A stretch of 64,000 nucleotides of DNA from Pseudomonas cuatrocienegasensis (GTDB lineage: Bacteria; Pseudomonadota; Gammaproteobacteria; Pseudomonadales; Pseudomonadaceae). The position numbers were made by a program, and so were the translations under genes. Each line of letters opens with the position of its first letter. Positions within the stretch are counted from its first letter, which is position 1. The stretch covers positions 62,001 through 126,000 of the forward strand of contig NZ_FOFP01000002.1 of assembly GCF_900110925.1 (NCBI RefSeq), in the 5' to 3' direction. Shown piece after piece: positions 51,440 through 59,908 of this stretch. Below the pieces are notes generated by a model, which was not told the origin of the DNA, did no database searches, and saw only the letters and a list, made by a program, of their open reading frames with translations.

Positions 51440-53074
51440 TCAATTGACAAACCGACTGTGCGACGCCCACAGGCGCGTCAGGTACTGCGCGGGCGTAAGC
51501 TGCAGGATCTCCGATAATACCGCATCCGTCTCCACGCCCCAGGCCGCGGCACACTTTTGCACGAAGACGAAGTTGCTGACCGGATCGTGGATGGAAAGCG
51601 CGGGGAAGATGTTGAAATCTTGACGACCATAGCCGCCGGCGTAGCCAATATTAAGGTAAAAGTTCATGTTGAAAACCTTAACCTGTCTCGGCTGAAAACG
51701 TAGGATATCCATCAGGGTACGCTGAATCGCACTAGGCGCACCGAACAAAAAGGGACTGTCGAAGCTCCAGGCACGCAAGTGCTCACGAATTGGCAATCGC
51801 ACGTTTTTCAACCACTCGAAACGCGCTAGATCGAACTCCTCAACAACCATACATTGCAGACTGTTATCAGACTCAAGATAACGTTGATGCAAATTCAAAG
51901 TAGTGCTGCCGTAGTAACTGATATCGGTGCGCGACCCAAATTGAACGGGGTTCAACTGAAGCTCGGCACGATGGTTGAAACGAATGACCAGATCAAAACT
52001 GTCGATATCCTGGCCATTGTCGAGCCCGACATCAGCTGGCCCAACAATAGCAATACTCTTACCTGAGATCAGTGAAGCGAAAGCATGATTTTCATTAAGT
52101 CGAAGGTAAGCACTATCCATAGTGGGCTGACGGTAAAGCTCAGAAACAGCCAGGACTTTGCTCAGTGCACTGTTCGCACTCGCATCAACCTGCTCCAAGA
52201 GATCACGTACAAAAATTTCAACCTGTGTAGCATCACGCTCATTGTCGTGGGCAACCCTGAACAGCTGTTCGACCAAACTGGGAATACGCGAATCACCGAA
52301 AGCAGCTATGCGCGTGATGAACGCCTGACGGTAGTCGACGTACAGGTCGGTGAATCCATGCATGAGCAGCAGTCGAGCGTAGAAATGCAGGTAACCGGTG
52401 GGAATCTCATCAATCACAAACGGATGAATTCGCAAAAAACCTGCTAGCTTGCCGACAGCTGCGACCACAGGCTCTGTCCGCAATGCAGCGAGTTGCCGGT
52501 CATGATTCTTGAATACCTCAACCAGTTGCTGATGAACAAGCAGAAAATCATACTTGATCGAAGCATCCCAGCCAGACAGCCTTATGACCCATTCGAAGCC
52601 TGCCAGTTGACGGGAAAAAATACAGGCATTCTTAAAGAGGCTAGCCTCAGCAATCGCACAGCGCTGCAGTTGCTCGGTAGGCAACGCCGAGACTTGCATC
52701 ATGAGCAGTGCTTGCCAACGATAGTAACTAAGGGCGAATGGCCACTCAGCTGGATTACAAGAACGCAGTTGCTCAAGGTGCTCGTACGCCGATGCCCAGC
52801 GCTCGGCCTGGTAAAGTTTTAGCGCTTGCCGATAACGATTACGCGCCTGCAAATCAGCGTTCTCTGCATAACGTCGCAACCCCTCTTCTATTACTGCTTC
52901 ATGCTGATCCCACTCATCAAGCATTTCACAGCACTTGGCCAAGGCGTTGAGCTGCGCGCTCTGAAGCACAGCGCCCGATCGGTATGATGTTTGCCAGTAA
53001 GTGAAAGCCTCTCTCCAATGGTGGGCGTGCATTAGCTCGTAGGCCTGTTTATCCGTCACTACATACGCCCCCAT
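51440..53074 (-). CDS. TPR-like protein with C-terminal sialyltransferase-like (GT29) domain
   Basis: 544 residues. The N-terminal ~300 are helical TPR-like repeats (YELMHAHHWREAFTYWQTSYRSGAV, YRQALKLYQAERWASAYEHLEQL). Residues ~338-500 resemble the GT29 sialyltransferase fold: SIAIVGPADVGLDNGQDIDSFDLVIRFNH (340-368) parallels the L-motif, FGSRTDISYYG follows, GAPSAIQRTLMDIL may be the S-motif, and SIHDPVSNFV carries a possible VS-motif His. It could transfer a nonulosonic acid such as pseudaminic acid to flagellin; the TPR part could bind the acceptor. I infer this from motif similarity only; the 17-gene island context supports it. Confidence 0.65.
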   Translation of the reverse strand: MGAYVVTDKQAYELMHAHHWREAFTYWQTSYRSGAVLQSAQLNALAKCCEMLDEWDQHEAVIEEGLRRYAENADLQARNRYRQALKLYQAERWASAYEHLEQLRSCNPAEWPFALSYYRWQALLMMQVSALPTEQLQRCAIAEASLFKNACIFSRQLAGFEWVIRLSGWDASIKYDFLLVHQQLVEVFKNHDRQLAALRTEPVVAAVGKLAGFLRIHPFVIDEIPTGYLHFYARLLLMHGFTDLYVDYRQAFITRIAAFGDSRIPSLVEQLFRVAHDNERDATQVEIFVRDLLEQVDASANSALSKVLAVSELYRQPTMDSAYLRLNENHAFASLISGKSIAIVGPADVGLDNGQDIDSFDLVIRFNHRAELQLNPVQFGSRTDISYYGSTTLNLHQRYLESDNSLQCMVVEEFDLARFEWLKNVRLPIREHLRAWSFDSPFLFGAPSAIQRTLMDILRFQPRQVKVFNMNFYLNIGYAGGYGRQDFNIFPALSIHDPVSNFVFVQKCAAAWGVETDAVLSEILQLTPAQYLTRLWASHSRFVN

Positions 53075-53533
53075 TCAGTCCATACCTCGGCGCAGGGACT
53101 TGAGCAGCTCGAACATGTCCGCCAGGTCCTGTTCCTTTTCCAATACACGTTTGAGCGAGGTGCGCAGCTCGGTGGAGGACACGCCTTGGGTGCGCTCGAG
53201 ATAGGCAACATCGCACAGCGTCTTCAGCTCATCGAAGCGTCCTGCCCAGTCGCCGCCCATGGCGAAGAGCCCCACAGCGTATTGTTCGATATCGGCGGCC
53301 TTTTGTCCCCAGGTGTGCTCAGGAATGACCAGGTCTACACACCTCAGCGCAGCAACGATATCGCGCCGCTCCTCATAGGCAATCATCGCCTTCTTGCCCT
53401 TGAGCGCGTTGAACTCATCCGTGGAAACCCCAACGATGAGCCGATCACTCATGCCGCGTATGCGTTCGAGTAGGCGCAAGTGGCCAATGTGGAACATGTC
53501 GAAGGTGCCGTACGTAATAGCCGTCAAAGGCAT
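53075..53533 (-). CDS. Glycerol-3-phosphate cytidylyltransferase-like enzyme (TagD family)
   Basis: A 152-residue nucleotidyltransferase with HIGH motif FHIGH at residues 14-18 and the C-terminal STELRTSL (ISSTELR-type) motif, the hallmark of the cytidylyltransferase fold. The family makes CDP-glycerol from glycerol 3-phosphate and CTP, or related CDP-alcohols. The CDP-glycerol phosphotransferase at 45921-47267 in the same island is the expected user. The stop overlaps closely with the start of the GT29-like gene; the two are probably co-translated. Confidence 0.85.
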   Translation of the reverse strand: MPLTAITYGTFDMFHIGHLRLLERIRGMSDRLIVGVSTDEFNALKGKKAMIAYEERRDIVAALRCVDLVIPEHTWGQKAADIEQYAVGLFAMGGDWAGRFDELKTLCDVAYLERTQGVSSTELRTSLKRVLEKEQDLADMFELLKSLRRGMD

Positions 53534-53560
53534 ACCATTCTCCCAGTCAGGATTGAGCCT

Positions 53561-54601
53561 TCAACTCGCTTGGCAGCCATGCTCGCCACCCTCGATATCG
53601 GTCCAGTCAGTAGGCTCACCCAACAAGGCGGCGCGGGCTGCCCGTTTACCGATAAGCGCATCAAGATGCTGAGGCGGCAAGCCATGCCCCGGTCGCAGAG
53701 AACGCAGATGCTCGGCGGTGATAATGTCGCCCTTAGCGATGGCCTTGACCCAGAACAGCGACCTGCGCCGAAGCCGGTCTTTTTCACTGACGCGGTAATC
53801 CACCACACCCAGCGCTTGCTCGGTCGCCCTCACCTGCTCGACCATTTGCGCAAACTCCAGAGGCTCCATGGAGAACGCCGAGTCCGGGCCTCCCTGAGCA
53901 CGATCAAGAATGAAATGCTTCTCCACCATGGTCGCCCCAAGCGCAACGGCTAACGTGGGTACCAGGCTACCCATGGTGTGATCGGATATACCAACCGGCA
54001 GGCCAAAACGCGCTCGCATATCCGCAATCATGCTCAGGTTGGCCTGAGCAATTCGCGCGGGATACTCCGACGTACATTTGAGCAAGGTGATGTCATCGTT
54101 ACCGACAGCGCGACAGGCGGCGATGGCAGCCCGAATATCGGACTCATCCGCGACCCCTGTAGACATGATCATCGGCTTTCCCATGCTCGCAGCCTTTTGA
54201 ATCAGGGGAATATCGGTGATTTCAAACGAGGCAATCTTGTAACAGGGCACTTGTAAGCCCGAGAGAAAGTCCACCGCGTGCAAATCGAAGGGACTGGAGA
54301 AGAACAGCAGTCCGACTTCATCGGCAATGTCCTTGAGCCGGGGCTGCCACTCGTAGGGCATGGCCGCTTCGCGGTAGAGATCCCAGGGCCTGATGCCTTT
54401 CCAGGCCCCCTCGCGTTTGGGGCCGAAATATTCATTATCGACATCCAGGCACAGCGACTCGGGCTTGTAGGTCTGCACCTTGACGGCATCGGCACCGGCG
54501 TCCGCAATGGCCCTAACGGTTTTGGCTGCCACCTCGAATGAGCTGCCATGGTTGGCAGATATTTCGGCGATTATAAATGTGCTGCCATTGCGGCTTTTCA
54601 T
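53561..54601 (-). CDS. pseI: Pseudaminic acid synthase PseI (NeuB family)
   Basis: 346 residues: a TIM-barrel NeuB domain (FIIAEISANHGSSFEVAAKTVRAIADAGADAVKVQTYKPESL, PCYKIASFEITDIPLI, LLKCTSEYPA, GISDHTMGS) followed by an antifreeze/SAF-like C-terminal domain (about 285-335, VKAIAKGDIITAEHLRSLRPGHG). The motif GPDSAFSMEP favours pseudaminic acid over legionaminic acid synthase. It condenses 6-deoxy-2,4-diacetamido-L-altrose with phosphoenolpyruvate. PseB, C, F and G are in the same operon. Confidence 0.92.
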   Translation of the reverse strand: MKSRNGSTFIIAEISANHGSSFEVAAKTVRAIADAGADAVKVQTYKPESLCLDVDNEYFGPKREGAWKGIRPWDLYREAAMPYEWQPRLKDIADEVGLLFFSSPFDLHAVDFLSGLQVPCYKIASFEITDIPLIQKAASMGKPMIMSTGVADESDIRAAIAACRAVGNDDITLLKCTSEYPARIAQANLSMIADMRARFGLPVGISDHTMGSLVPTLAVALGATMVEKHFILDRAQGGPDSAFSMEPLEFAQMVEQVRATEQALGVVDYRVSEKDRLRRRSLFWVKAIAKGDIITAEHLRSLRPGHGLPPQHLDALIGKRAARAALLGEPTDWTDIEGGEHGCQAS

Positions 54602-54606
54602 GGGGA

Positions 54607-54831
54607 TCAGGACTTGAAGTAATTCAGGATCGCCGCCGTACTGTCCAGTAACGGTACATCCTTATCCGGCACCTCTCGCCCGGTTTCGGCTTGCAGCTCG
54701 ATCAATAGGTTGAACACATCCAGGCTATCGAGCCCGTGATCACGAAACTTATCGTTCAGCCCGATCGCATCAATATCGACACTGATACCGGCTGCCCGCA
54801 TGGCCGCTTTTACCTGTTCTTCAGTCAACAT
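54607..54831 (-). CDS. Acyl carrier protein
   Basis: 74 residues from the ATG at 54831, which has an AAGG ribosome site; longer in-frame residues upstream are unrelated. The phosphopantetheine attachment site is S36 in DHGLDSLDVF. It is a small acidic four-helix carrier, distinct from housekeeping AcpP. It sits between pseI and the ketoacyl synthase III gene. ACP plus KASIII pairs also occur in flagellin islands of other Pseudomonas, where an acyl group is put on the sugar. Confidence 0.88.
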   Translation of the reverse strand: MLTEEQVKAAMRAAGISVDIDAIGLNDKFRDHGLDSLDVFNLLIELQAETGREVPDKDVPLLDSTAAILNYFKS

Positions 54832-54836
54832 AATTT

Positions 54837-55760
54837 TTACCTTTTCAACAGCGCGGAGGCCCAGGAAAGACCCACACCGAATCCACTGATGGCCACATTC
54901 TTCCACTCGTTGCCGAACGCGTGTTTCTCCAGCAGCAAGGGTATGGATGACGAAACGGTATTACCTGTTTTCTCGATGTCCAGAATGAAACGAGAGGAGA
55001 CAGTGGGGAAGCGCCTTGCAATCGCCTCGACAATGGCTGCACTGCCCTGATGCACACAAAAGGCATCGACCTGATCGGCCGTCAAACCGGCACGCTCCAG
55101 CACCTTGTTCAAATGAGGCGCCACTTGCAAGGCGGCAAAATTGAAGACCTGGCGGCCGTTCATCTGCAAGGTCTGGCCTTCTACTCGCAGGTGCTCAGCG
55201 CCTGAGCCATCAGTACCAAAGGCCACATCGCCCAATGCCCAATAAGGGTCAGTGCCCAACCAGGTCGCTGTAGCCGCATCACCGAACAATAGCGAGGTCA
55301 CTCGGTCCTCAGGGTCAACGATCTTCGAATAAGGGTCGGCTGTTATCAGCACGCCGTTGGCAAGGCCGCTAGCCTGCATAAAGCCTTTCAGCACATAGAG
55401 TCCATAAACGTAGCCTGAGCAGCCCAGCGAAATATCAAACGCTGCGACGGTCTTAGGTAGGCCCAGCTTTTCCTGCACAATGGCTGACGTATGCGGCAGG
55501 CCGCTGCCATCACCGTTCTGAGTCACTACAACGAGCGCATCCACACTCGCCAAATCGAAAGCGGGCTGTTTCAGCATCAACGCGTTCACCGCGGCTGCGG
55601 CCAGATCAGATGTATCTTCAGCCTCGCCTTTACGGGGCAATTGCAGCGCCCCAATCTTGCTACGCATAAATGCCTCGTCCTCACCGAACTTGGCACCCTG
55701 CTGCAGGTTATCGATGGAAGCACTAGGTAAATAGCTGGCTATAGCCTTGATACCGATCAT
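54837..55760 (-). CDS. 3-oxoacyl-ACP synthase III-like enzyme
   Basis: A 307-residue thiolase-fold protein with the KASIII triad: C114 (DISLGCSGY), H237 (CVHQGS) and N267 (KTGNTVSSS). It condenses an acyl-CoA or acyl-ACP with malonyl-ACP. The stop of the preceding gene and its ATG share a base (TAATG). With the adjacent ACP it probably builds a short acyl chain, such as a 3-oxo or 3-hydroxybutyryl group, for attachment to a sugar amine. The acyl chain length is not readable from sequence. Confidence 0.87.
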   Translation of the reverse strand: MIGIKAIASYLPSASIDNLQQGAKFGEDEAFMRSKIGALQLPRKGEAEDTSDLAAAAVNALMLKQPAFDLASVDALVVVTQNGDGSGLPHTSAIVQEKLGLPKTVAAFDISLGCSGYVYGLYVLKGFMQASGLANGVLITADPYSKIVDPEDRVTSLLFGDAATATWLGTDPYWALGDVAFGTDGSGAEHLRVEGQTLQMNGRQVFNFAALQVAPHLNKVLERAGLTADQVDAFCVHQGSAAIVEAIARRFPTVSSRFILDIEKTGNTVSSSIPLLLEKHAFGNEWKNVAISGFGVGLSWASALLKR

Positions 55761-56350
55761 TAGGGTTTCCCGACGATGAAGCGAATATTGCCAACCCGCT
55801 GGTCGCCATAATAAATATCGTTGACGCTGAAGCGGTTAGCCAGCAACGAGCGCATCACGATACGTAAAGGACGTCCCGCCCTCTGCAAGGGCATTTCAAG
55901 CTGGAGCTGCCCGAACAACCAGTTCCCAGCCACCTCGGGTGAAATCGCATAGTTGAGCTGTTTGGTCAGGGCGACCACCTCACTGAGCTCATAATCACTT
56001 ACAGTGCTTAACCTAATCGTGCGTTTCTCTATATCCATGCTGGAGGTAGCGACGATCTGCTCTTCATCAAATGCATATCGCTCAATGACTGGTTCTTTGC
56101 TTTCCATTAACCAAAAAAAATGCTGATTATCGGCAATTAATATTGCCCCCTCGCCGACCAGAGAGTCTGAGTTAGGAGGTTGCCTAACGACATAACAAAC
56201 ATTTTTTGCAAGACGCCGAAAAGACAGTCTATTCACGTATGCGTTGCTACCAAACTCGACAAGGCACCACTGCGCGAGGGCCTGATAGATATCACTCCCG
56301 CGTAGATAGGACCTAGAGCCTTTAAAAGCCAGCACTAAAGGCACACTCAT
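55760..56350 (-). CDS. Uncharacterised island protein, coupled to the KASIII gene
   Basis: 196 residues, AT-rich in codons compared with the flagellar genes, and with no motif I recognise. Secondary structure looks mixed alpha/beta (CYVVRQPPNSDSLVGEGAILIADNQHFFWLME, RTIRLSTVSDYELSEVVALTKQLNY, GRPLRIVMRSLLANRFSVNDIYYGDQRVGNIRFIV). The last part, NDIYYGDQRVGNIRFIVGKP, recalls the thioester dehydratase/hotdog-type ends, but I would not assign it. It shares a stop/start junction with the KASIII gene (TAATG), so it probably belongs to the acyl-group module. Confidence 0.6.
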   Translation of the reverse strand: MSVPLVLAFKGSRSYLRGSDIYQALAQWCLVEFGSNAYVNRLSFRRLAKNVCYVVRQPPNSDSLVGEGAILIADNQHFFWLMESKEPVIERYAFDEEQIVATSSMDIEKRTIRLSTVSDYELSEVVALTKQLNYAISPEVAGNWLFGQLQLEMPLQRAGRPLRIVMRSLLANRFSVNDIYYGDQRVGNIRFIVGKP

Positions 56351-56371
56351 TCAGATAGCTCCACTATAAAA

Positions 56372-57037
56372 TCAAACAGCACGTCTAGCCGGGTTACCGA
56401 TCCAGGTCGAATGTGGCTCGATATCCTTGAAGGCGACAGCCCCTGCCGCCAGTACGGCGTACTCACCCATTTCCGTTCGATCCCTCAATACCGCATTCGG
56501 CGCCACATAGCCTCCCTTACCCACAGTCGCATACCCACAAAGGGTCGCATTGGGCCCTACATAAGCATAGTCACCCAAGGTCGCATCATGGCCAATGTTC
56601 GCGCCAGCGCGAATACTGCCCAGCCGGCCAATGCGCGCACCAGGCTGGCACGTCACGAATGAACAGATCATCACACCCCGCCCTATCACCACATCATCAG
56701 CAATGCAGGTTGTGGGGTGAATAAGCGTGGCAAGGCGCTCCTCGGGGATTTCCAGACTTTCAAACAGCGCGGCGCGCGCTTGTACATTACCGACACCGAG
56801 CAAGCTGCAATGAAACAGCACATCTTCGGCTAATGAGGCCCACTCACGGGTAGTCCCCAGAATGGGATAACCGCCAATGTGCTCGTCTTGCCCTTGGTGG
56901 TCATTGAGAAAACCGAGCATCTCGACTGCCTGGCCGGCACGCTGCATATCCTTGATAACTTGCGCGGCTACCAGGCCATTACCGGTTCCGCCCAGAATCA
57001 CAATCGGCACGGGCTTCTGCTGTGCAGTTTCGTTCAT
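56372..57037 (-). CDS. PglD/NeuD-family sugar O/N-acetyltransferase
   Basis: 221 residues: an N-terminal Rossmann-like PglD_N domain (VPIVILGGTGNGLVAAQVIKDMQ) followed by a left-handed beta-helix of hexapeptide repeats (IADDVVIGRGVMICSFVTCQPGARIGRLGSIRAGANIGHDATLGDYAYVGPNATLCGYATVGKGGYVAPNAVLRD). It would acetylate a nucleotide amino sugar. No GNAT-type PseH was found in the island, so this may do the PseH step or add a side acetyl. The ATG at 57037 overlaps the pseG stop (ATGA). Confidence 0.85.
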   Translation of the reverse strand: MNETAQQKPVPIVILGGTGNGLVAAQVIKDMQRAGQAVEMLGFLNDHQGQDEHIGGYPILGTTREWASLAEDVLFHCSLLGVGNVQARAALFESLEIPEERLATLIHPTTCIADDVVIGRGVMICSFVTCQPGARIGRLGSIRAGANIGHDATLGDYAYVGPNATLCGYATVGKGGYVAPNAVLRDRTEMGEYAVLAAGAVAFKDIEPHSTWIGNPARRAV

Positions 57038-58041
57038 AGACACTTTTCAACAGCCTCTCGAATGCGTTGCGCGCCTTGATTATCGGCCAGACCACGACCG
57101 CTCTCGCGCATAGCCTGGCGCGTCGCTACAGGCTGTATTTTTTCCCAGTGAGTCCGAAACGCTTCCTGGTTCAACGAACGGCCCAGCCCCATATGGATGC
57201 TAACGCCACGAGCATGCCAGGCGTGACAGAGTTCGACCTGGTTGTCCGCCATGGCCACAGAAAGAAAGGGCACCCCCTGACTAACCAGCTCGAACGTCGT
57301 TGTGCCCCCTGCACAGATGGCGAGGTCAGCGCTACGCATCAACGCGGCAATATTCTTCGGCTCAACCAACACCTCGACCTGTGCTAGTGCGGTAGCGCGC
57401 GCCATCAGCCTTGGCATGCCCGGATTTGACCTTGTGGTGACCACACAGACAGTGATGGTCACGTCACTCAACCAGTCGATAAGTTTCTCGGCGAGACCCG
57501 CGTCATCGCCCCCACCCAGCATGATCAACACCCGGCGTAGCGGCCCTACGGCCAAGGGCTCAGGGTTGATGAACTCCGCTCGTAAAATGGCGAAACGAGG
57601 CCCCAGCAACAGCGTACAGGCAGGTTCCGTGAGTGGGGCATAGTCCGCCTCACGGGCACAGGGGGTGATATTGACGACCCAGCGTGCCTGAATAGCAAAC
57701 GCATGCCGGTAATCGAATTGCAGCCAGGGCACGCCCAAAGACTGCAGCATCTGCTGATAAGCGGGTGTGGCACGGTAGTGATCGATCACCAATAGGTTCG
57801 CGCCGATGTAGGCAACCCACTCGACCAGTTCCTGTCGCTCCTGCTCTGGGGAGAGCTCCAAAACTCGCAACTCGATTGATAGCGGCTGAAAAAGCGTCAG
57901 GTCGACGTGGCCATTGCACAGGATAAATGCCCGCCCGCCTCCGTCGACAAAGGTTTTGGCCAGCACCATGCAACGCTGCAAATGCCCCAGGCCTTTCTGC
58001 GCAGACGCATCGCAACACAACAGAACGGCGGGCAAACTCAT
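57034..58041 (-). CDS. pseG: UDP-2,4-diacetamido-2,4,6-trideoxy-beta-L-altropyranose hydrolase PseG
   Basis: A 335-residue GT-B-like hydrolase of the pseudaminic acid pathway. The N-terminal metal/substrate loop LCCDASAQKGLGHLQRCMVLAKTF (about 8-31) carries the family D and GHxxR signature; the C-terminal part has VLIMLGGGDDAGLAEKLIDWL and LAICAGGTTTFELVSQGVPFLSVAMADNQ. It removes UDP to give the free sugar for PseI. It overlaps pseF and the acetyltransferase by 4 nt each (ATGA). Confidence 0.9.
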   Translation of the reverse strand: MSLPAVLLCCDASAQKGLGHLQRCMVLAKTFVDGGGRAFILCNGHVDLTLFQPLSIELRVLELSPEQERQELVEWVAYIGANLLVIDHYRATPAYQQMLQSLGVPWLQFDYRHAFAIQARWVVNITPCAREADYAPLTEPACTLLLGPRFAILRAEFINPEPLAVGPLRRVLIMLGGGDDAGLAEKLIDWLSDVTITVCVVTTRSNPGMPRLMARATALAQVEVLVEPKNIAALMRSADLAICAGGTTTFELVSQGVPFLSVAMADNQVELCHAWHARGVSIHMGLGRSLNQEAFRTHWEKIQPVATRQAMRESGRGLADNQGAQRIREAVEKCL

Positions 58042-58745
58042 TGCAACTCGCCCATTTCCAGGAGCACACGCATCATCAGCTCGGCGCGTGCCCAGTCTTC
58101 CTCAGTGTCGATATCCTGAACCAGGTGGCCCGGCAAAACGATCGGTAAGCTCCCCTCGCCGAGGTAAGGTGCGTCGTCTGCGTCATGCCCCCATAGCTTG
58201 CTCAAATAGAGCTGACCCGCATCATGGTAGACAGGCTCAAGGTCCTGCGAGCGAGTACTCAGGTGCTCTGCAAACAGCATTTCTGGAGAGCCATCGCGGC
58301 TCAGGCGAAATCCACGTTGCACCGGGTAATTGAAGGCGCAGACCAGAAATGCACGCTGCTTATCGCAGGCTTCAAGCATTTCGATCGCCTTACGAATGCG
58401 CTGCGCGCTGATAAAGGGTGAGGTGGCCAAGAGCGCACCGATCAGCTGATGGGAGTTGCTGTCGTTCGCTTGCAGCCACAGGCGCGCATGGCGAAGCACG
58501 TCTCGCATTCCCGTATAGTCCCCGCTCAGTTCGGCAGGGCGTACAAAAGGCACTTCAGCCCCCCACGCCTTGGCCACGGCGGCGATTTCCGGGCTGTCCG
58601 TAGAGACGATAACTCGGTCAAAGCATTGGCTACCAAGCGCGGCCTCAATGGACCAGGCGATGATTGGCTTACCGCAAAAGGGGCGGATGTTCTTGCCCGG
58701 GATTCGCTTGCTACCGCCCCGGGCGGGGATCACCAGGACACTCAT
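58038..58745 (-). CDS. pseF: Pseudaminic acid cytidylyltransferase PseF
   Basis: A 235-residue nucleotidyltransferase with the signature LVIPARGGSKRIPGKNIRPFCGKPIIAWSIEAAL and DRVIVSTDSPEIAAVAKAWGAEVPFVRPAELSGDYTGM. The C-terminal segment IDTEEDWARAELMMRVL is typical. It activates pseudaminic acid as the CMP-sugar. It overlaps pseC by 4 nt and pseG by 4 nt. Confidence 0.93.
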   Translation of the reverse strand: MSVLVIPARGGSKRIPGKNIRPFCGKPIIAWSIEAALGSQCFDRVIVSTDSPEIAAVAKAWGAEVPFVRPAELSGDYTGMRDVLRHARLWLQANDSNSHQLIGALLATSPFISAQRIRKAIEMLEACDKQRAFLVCAFNYPVQRGFRLSRDGSPEMLFAEHLSTRSQDLEPVYHDAGQLYLSKLWGHDADDAPYLGEGSLPIVLPGHLVQDIDTEEDWARAELMMRVLLEMGELQ

Positions 58746-59908
58746 TGGCCGAGCGCCTCACGCAGGGCATTGACGACTCGATCCTGCTGCGCCTCTTCGA
58801 GCGTTTGATACAGGGGCAGGCTGATCGCCTCGTGGTAATAACGCAGCGCCTCAGGGAAATCAGTCGCGGCAAAACCCATCCGCTGATAATAGGGCTGTAT
58901 ATGAATAGGGATGTAGTGCAGGTTTACCCCTATACCGGCAGCACGTAACGCCTCGAATACCTCGAGGTGAGTACGTTCAACCTCGTTGAGTTTCAGGCGC
59001 ACCACATACAAGTGCCGACCAGAATAACTATCAGGGTGCTGCCAAGGCAGCGTCAGCGGAAGATCCGACAACAGCTCATCGTAACGTGCAGCAAGCGTAT
59101 GCCGGCGCGCAACATAGTCGTCGAGTCGCGTCATCTGGCTTACGCCCAACGCGGCTTGCAATTCTGTCATGCGATAGTTGAAACCCAGCTCGACCTGCTC
59201 GTAATACCACGGGCCGTGAGCGAGGCCCTGCATGTGCTCAGGATCACGGGTAATGCCATGACTGCGCAGCAGGTTCATGCGCTGAAAGAGCTCAGGGTTA
59301 TTGGTTACTGCCAGGCCGCCTTCGGCGGTGGTGATGATTTTCACAGGGTGAAAACTAAACACGGTGATATCGCTGTAACGCCCATCACCGATGAATGAGC
59401 CCTGATACTTGCCCCCCACGGCATGGGACGCATCTTCAATCACCCTGAAGCCGTATCGCTGGGCAAGCGCGTGGATGGCCTGCATGTCACATGGCTGACC
59501 AGCCAAGTGCACAGGTACCAAGACTTTGGGTAAGTGGCCACTCAGTTCGGCAGCCTGCAGTTTGCGCGCCAGCGCCAATGGACACAGGTTATAGGTACGC
59601 GGATCAATATCGACGAAATCCACACGAGCGCCACAGTAGAGGGCGCAGTTGGCTGACGCCACGAAGGAAATTGGCGTCGTCCAGAGACTGTCTCCAGGCC
59701 CTAATCCGAGCGCCAGGCACGCGATGTGAAGGGCGGATGTGGCGCTATTGACGGCTACTGCATGGGTCGCCCCCACATGCTCGGCCACGCTTAGCTCAAA
59801 CCGAGGCACCATTGGCCCCTGAGTCAGAAAGTCAGATTGCAGAACCTCGACGACAGCATCGATATCCGCCGTTGTAATGTCCTGCCGCCCGTACGGGATA
59901 ATAGCCAT
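58742..59908 (-). CDS. pseC: UDP-4-amino-4,6-dideoxy-N-acetyl-beta-L-altrosamine transaminase PseC
   Basis: A 388-residue PLP enzyme of the DegT family, with catalytic lysine K190 in SFHPVKIITTAEGG and the GSFIGDGRYSDITVF strand. It aminates the PseB product at C4. The start MAIIPYGRQDITTADIDAVVEVL is typical of PseC. It shares the last base of the preceding methyltransferase stop (TAATG at 59908) and overlaps pseF by 4 nt. Confidence 0.93.
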   Translation of the reverse strand: MAIIPYGRQDITTADIDAVVEVLQSDFLTQGPMVPRFELSVAEHVGATHAVAVNSATSALHIACLALGLGPGDSLWTTPISFVASANCALYCGARVDFVDIDPRTYNLCPLALARKLQAAELSGHLPKVLVPVHLAGQPCDMQAIHALAQRYGFRVIEDASHAVGGKYQGSFIGDGRYSDITVFSFHPVKIITTAEGGLAVTNNPELFQRMNLLRSHGITRDPEHMQGLAHGPWYYEQVELGFNYRMTELQAALGVSQMTRLDDYVARRHTLAARYDELLSDLPLTLPWQHPDSYSGRHLYVVRLKLNEVERTHLEVFEALRAAGIGVNLHYIPIHIQPYYQRMGFAATDFPEALRYYHEAISLPLYQTLEEAQQDRVVNALREALGQ

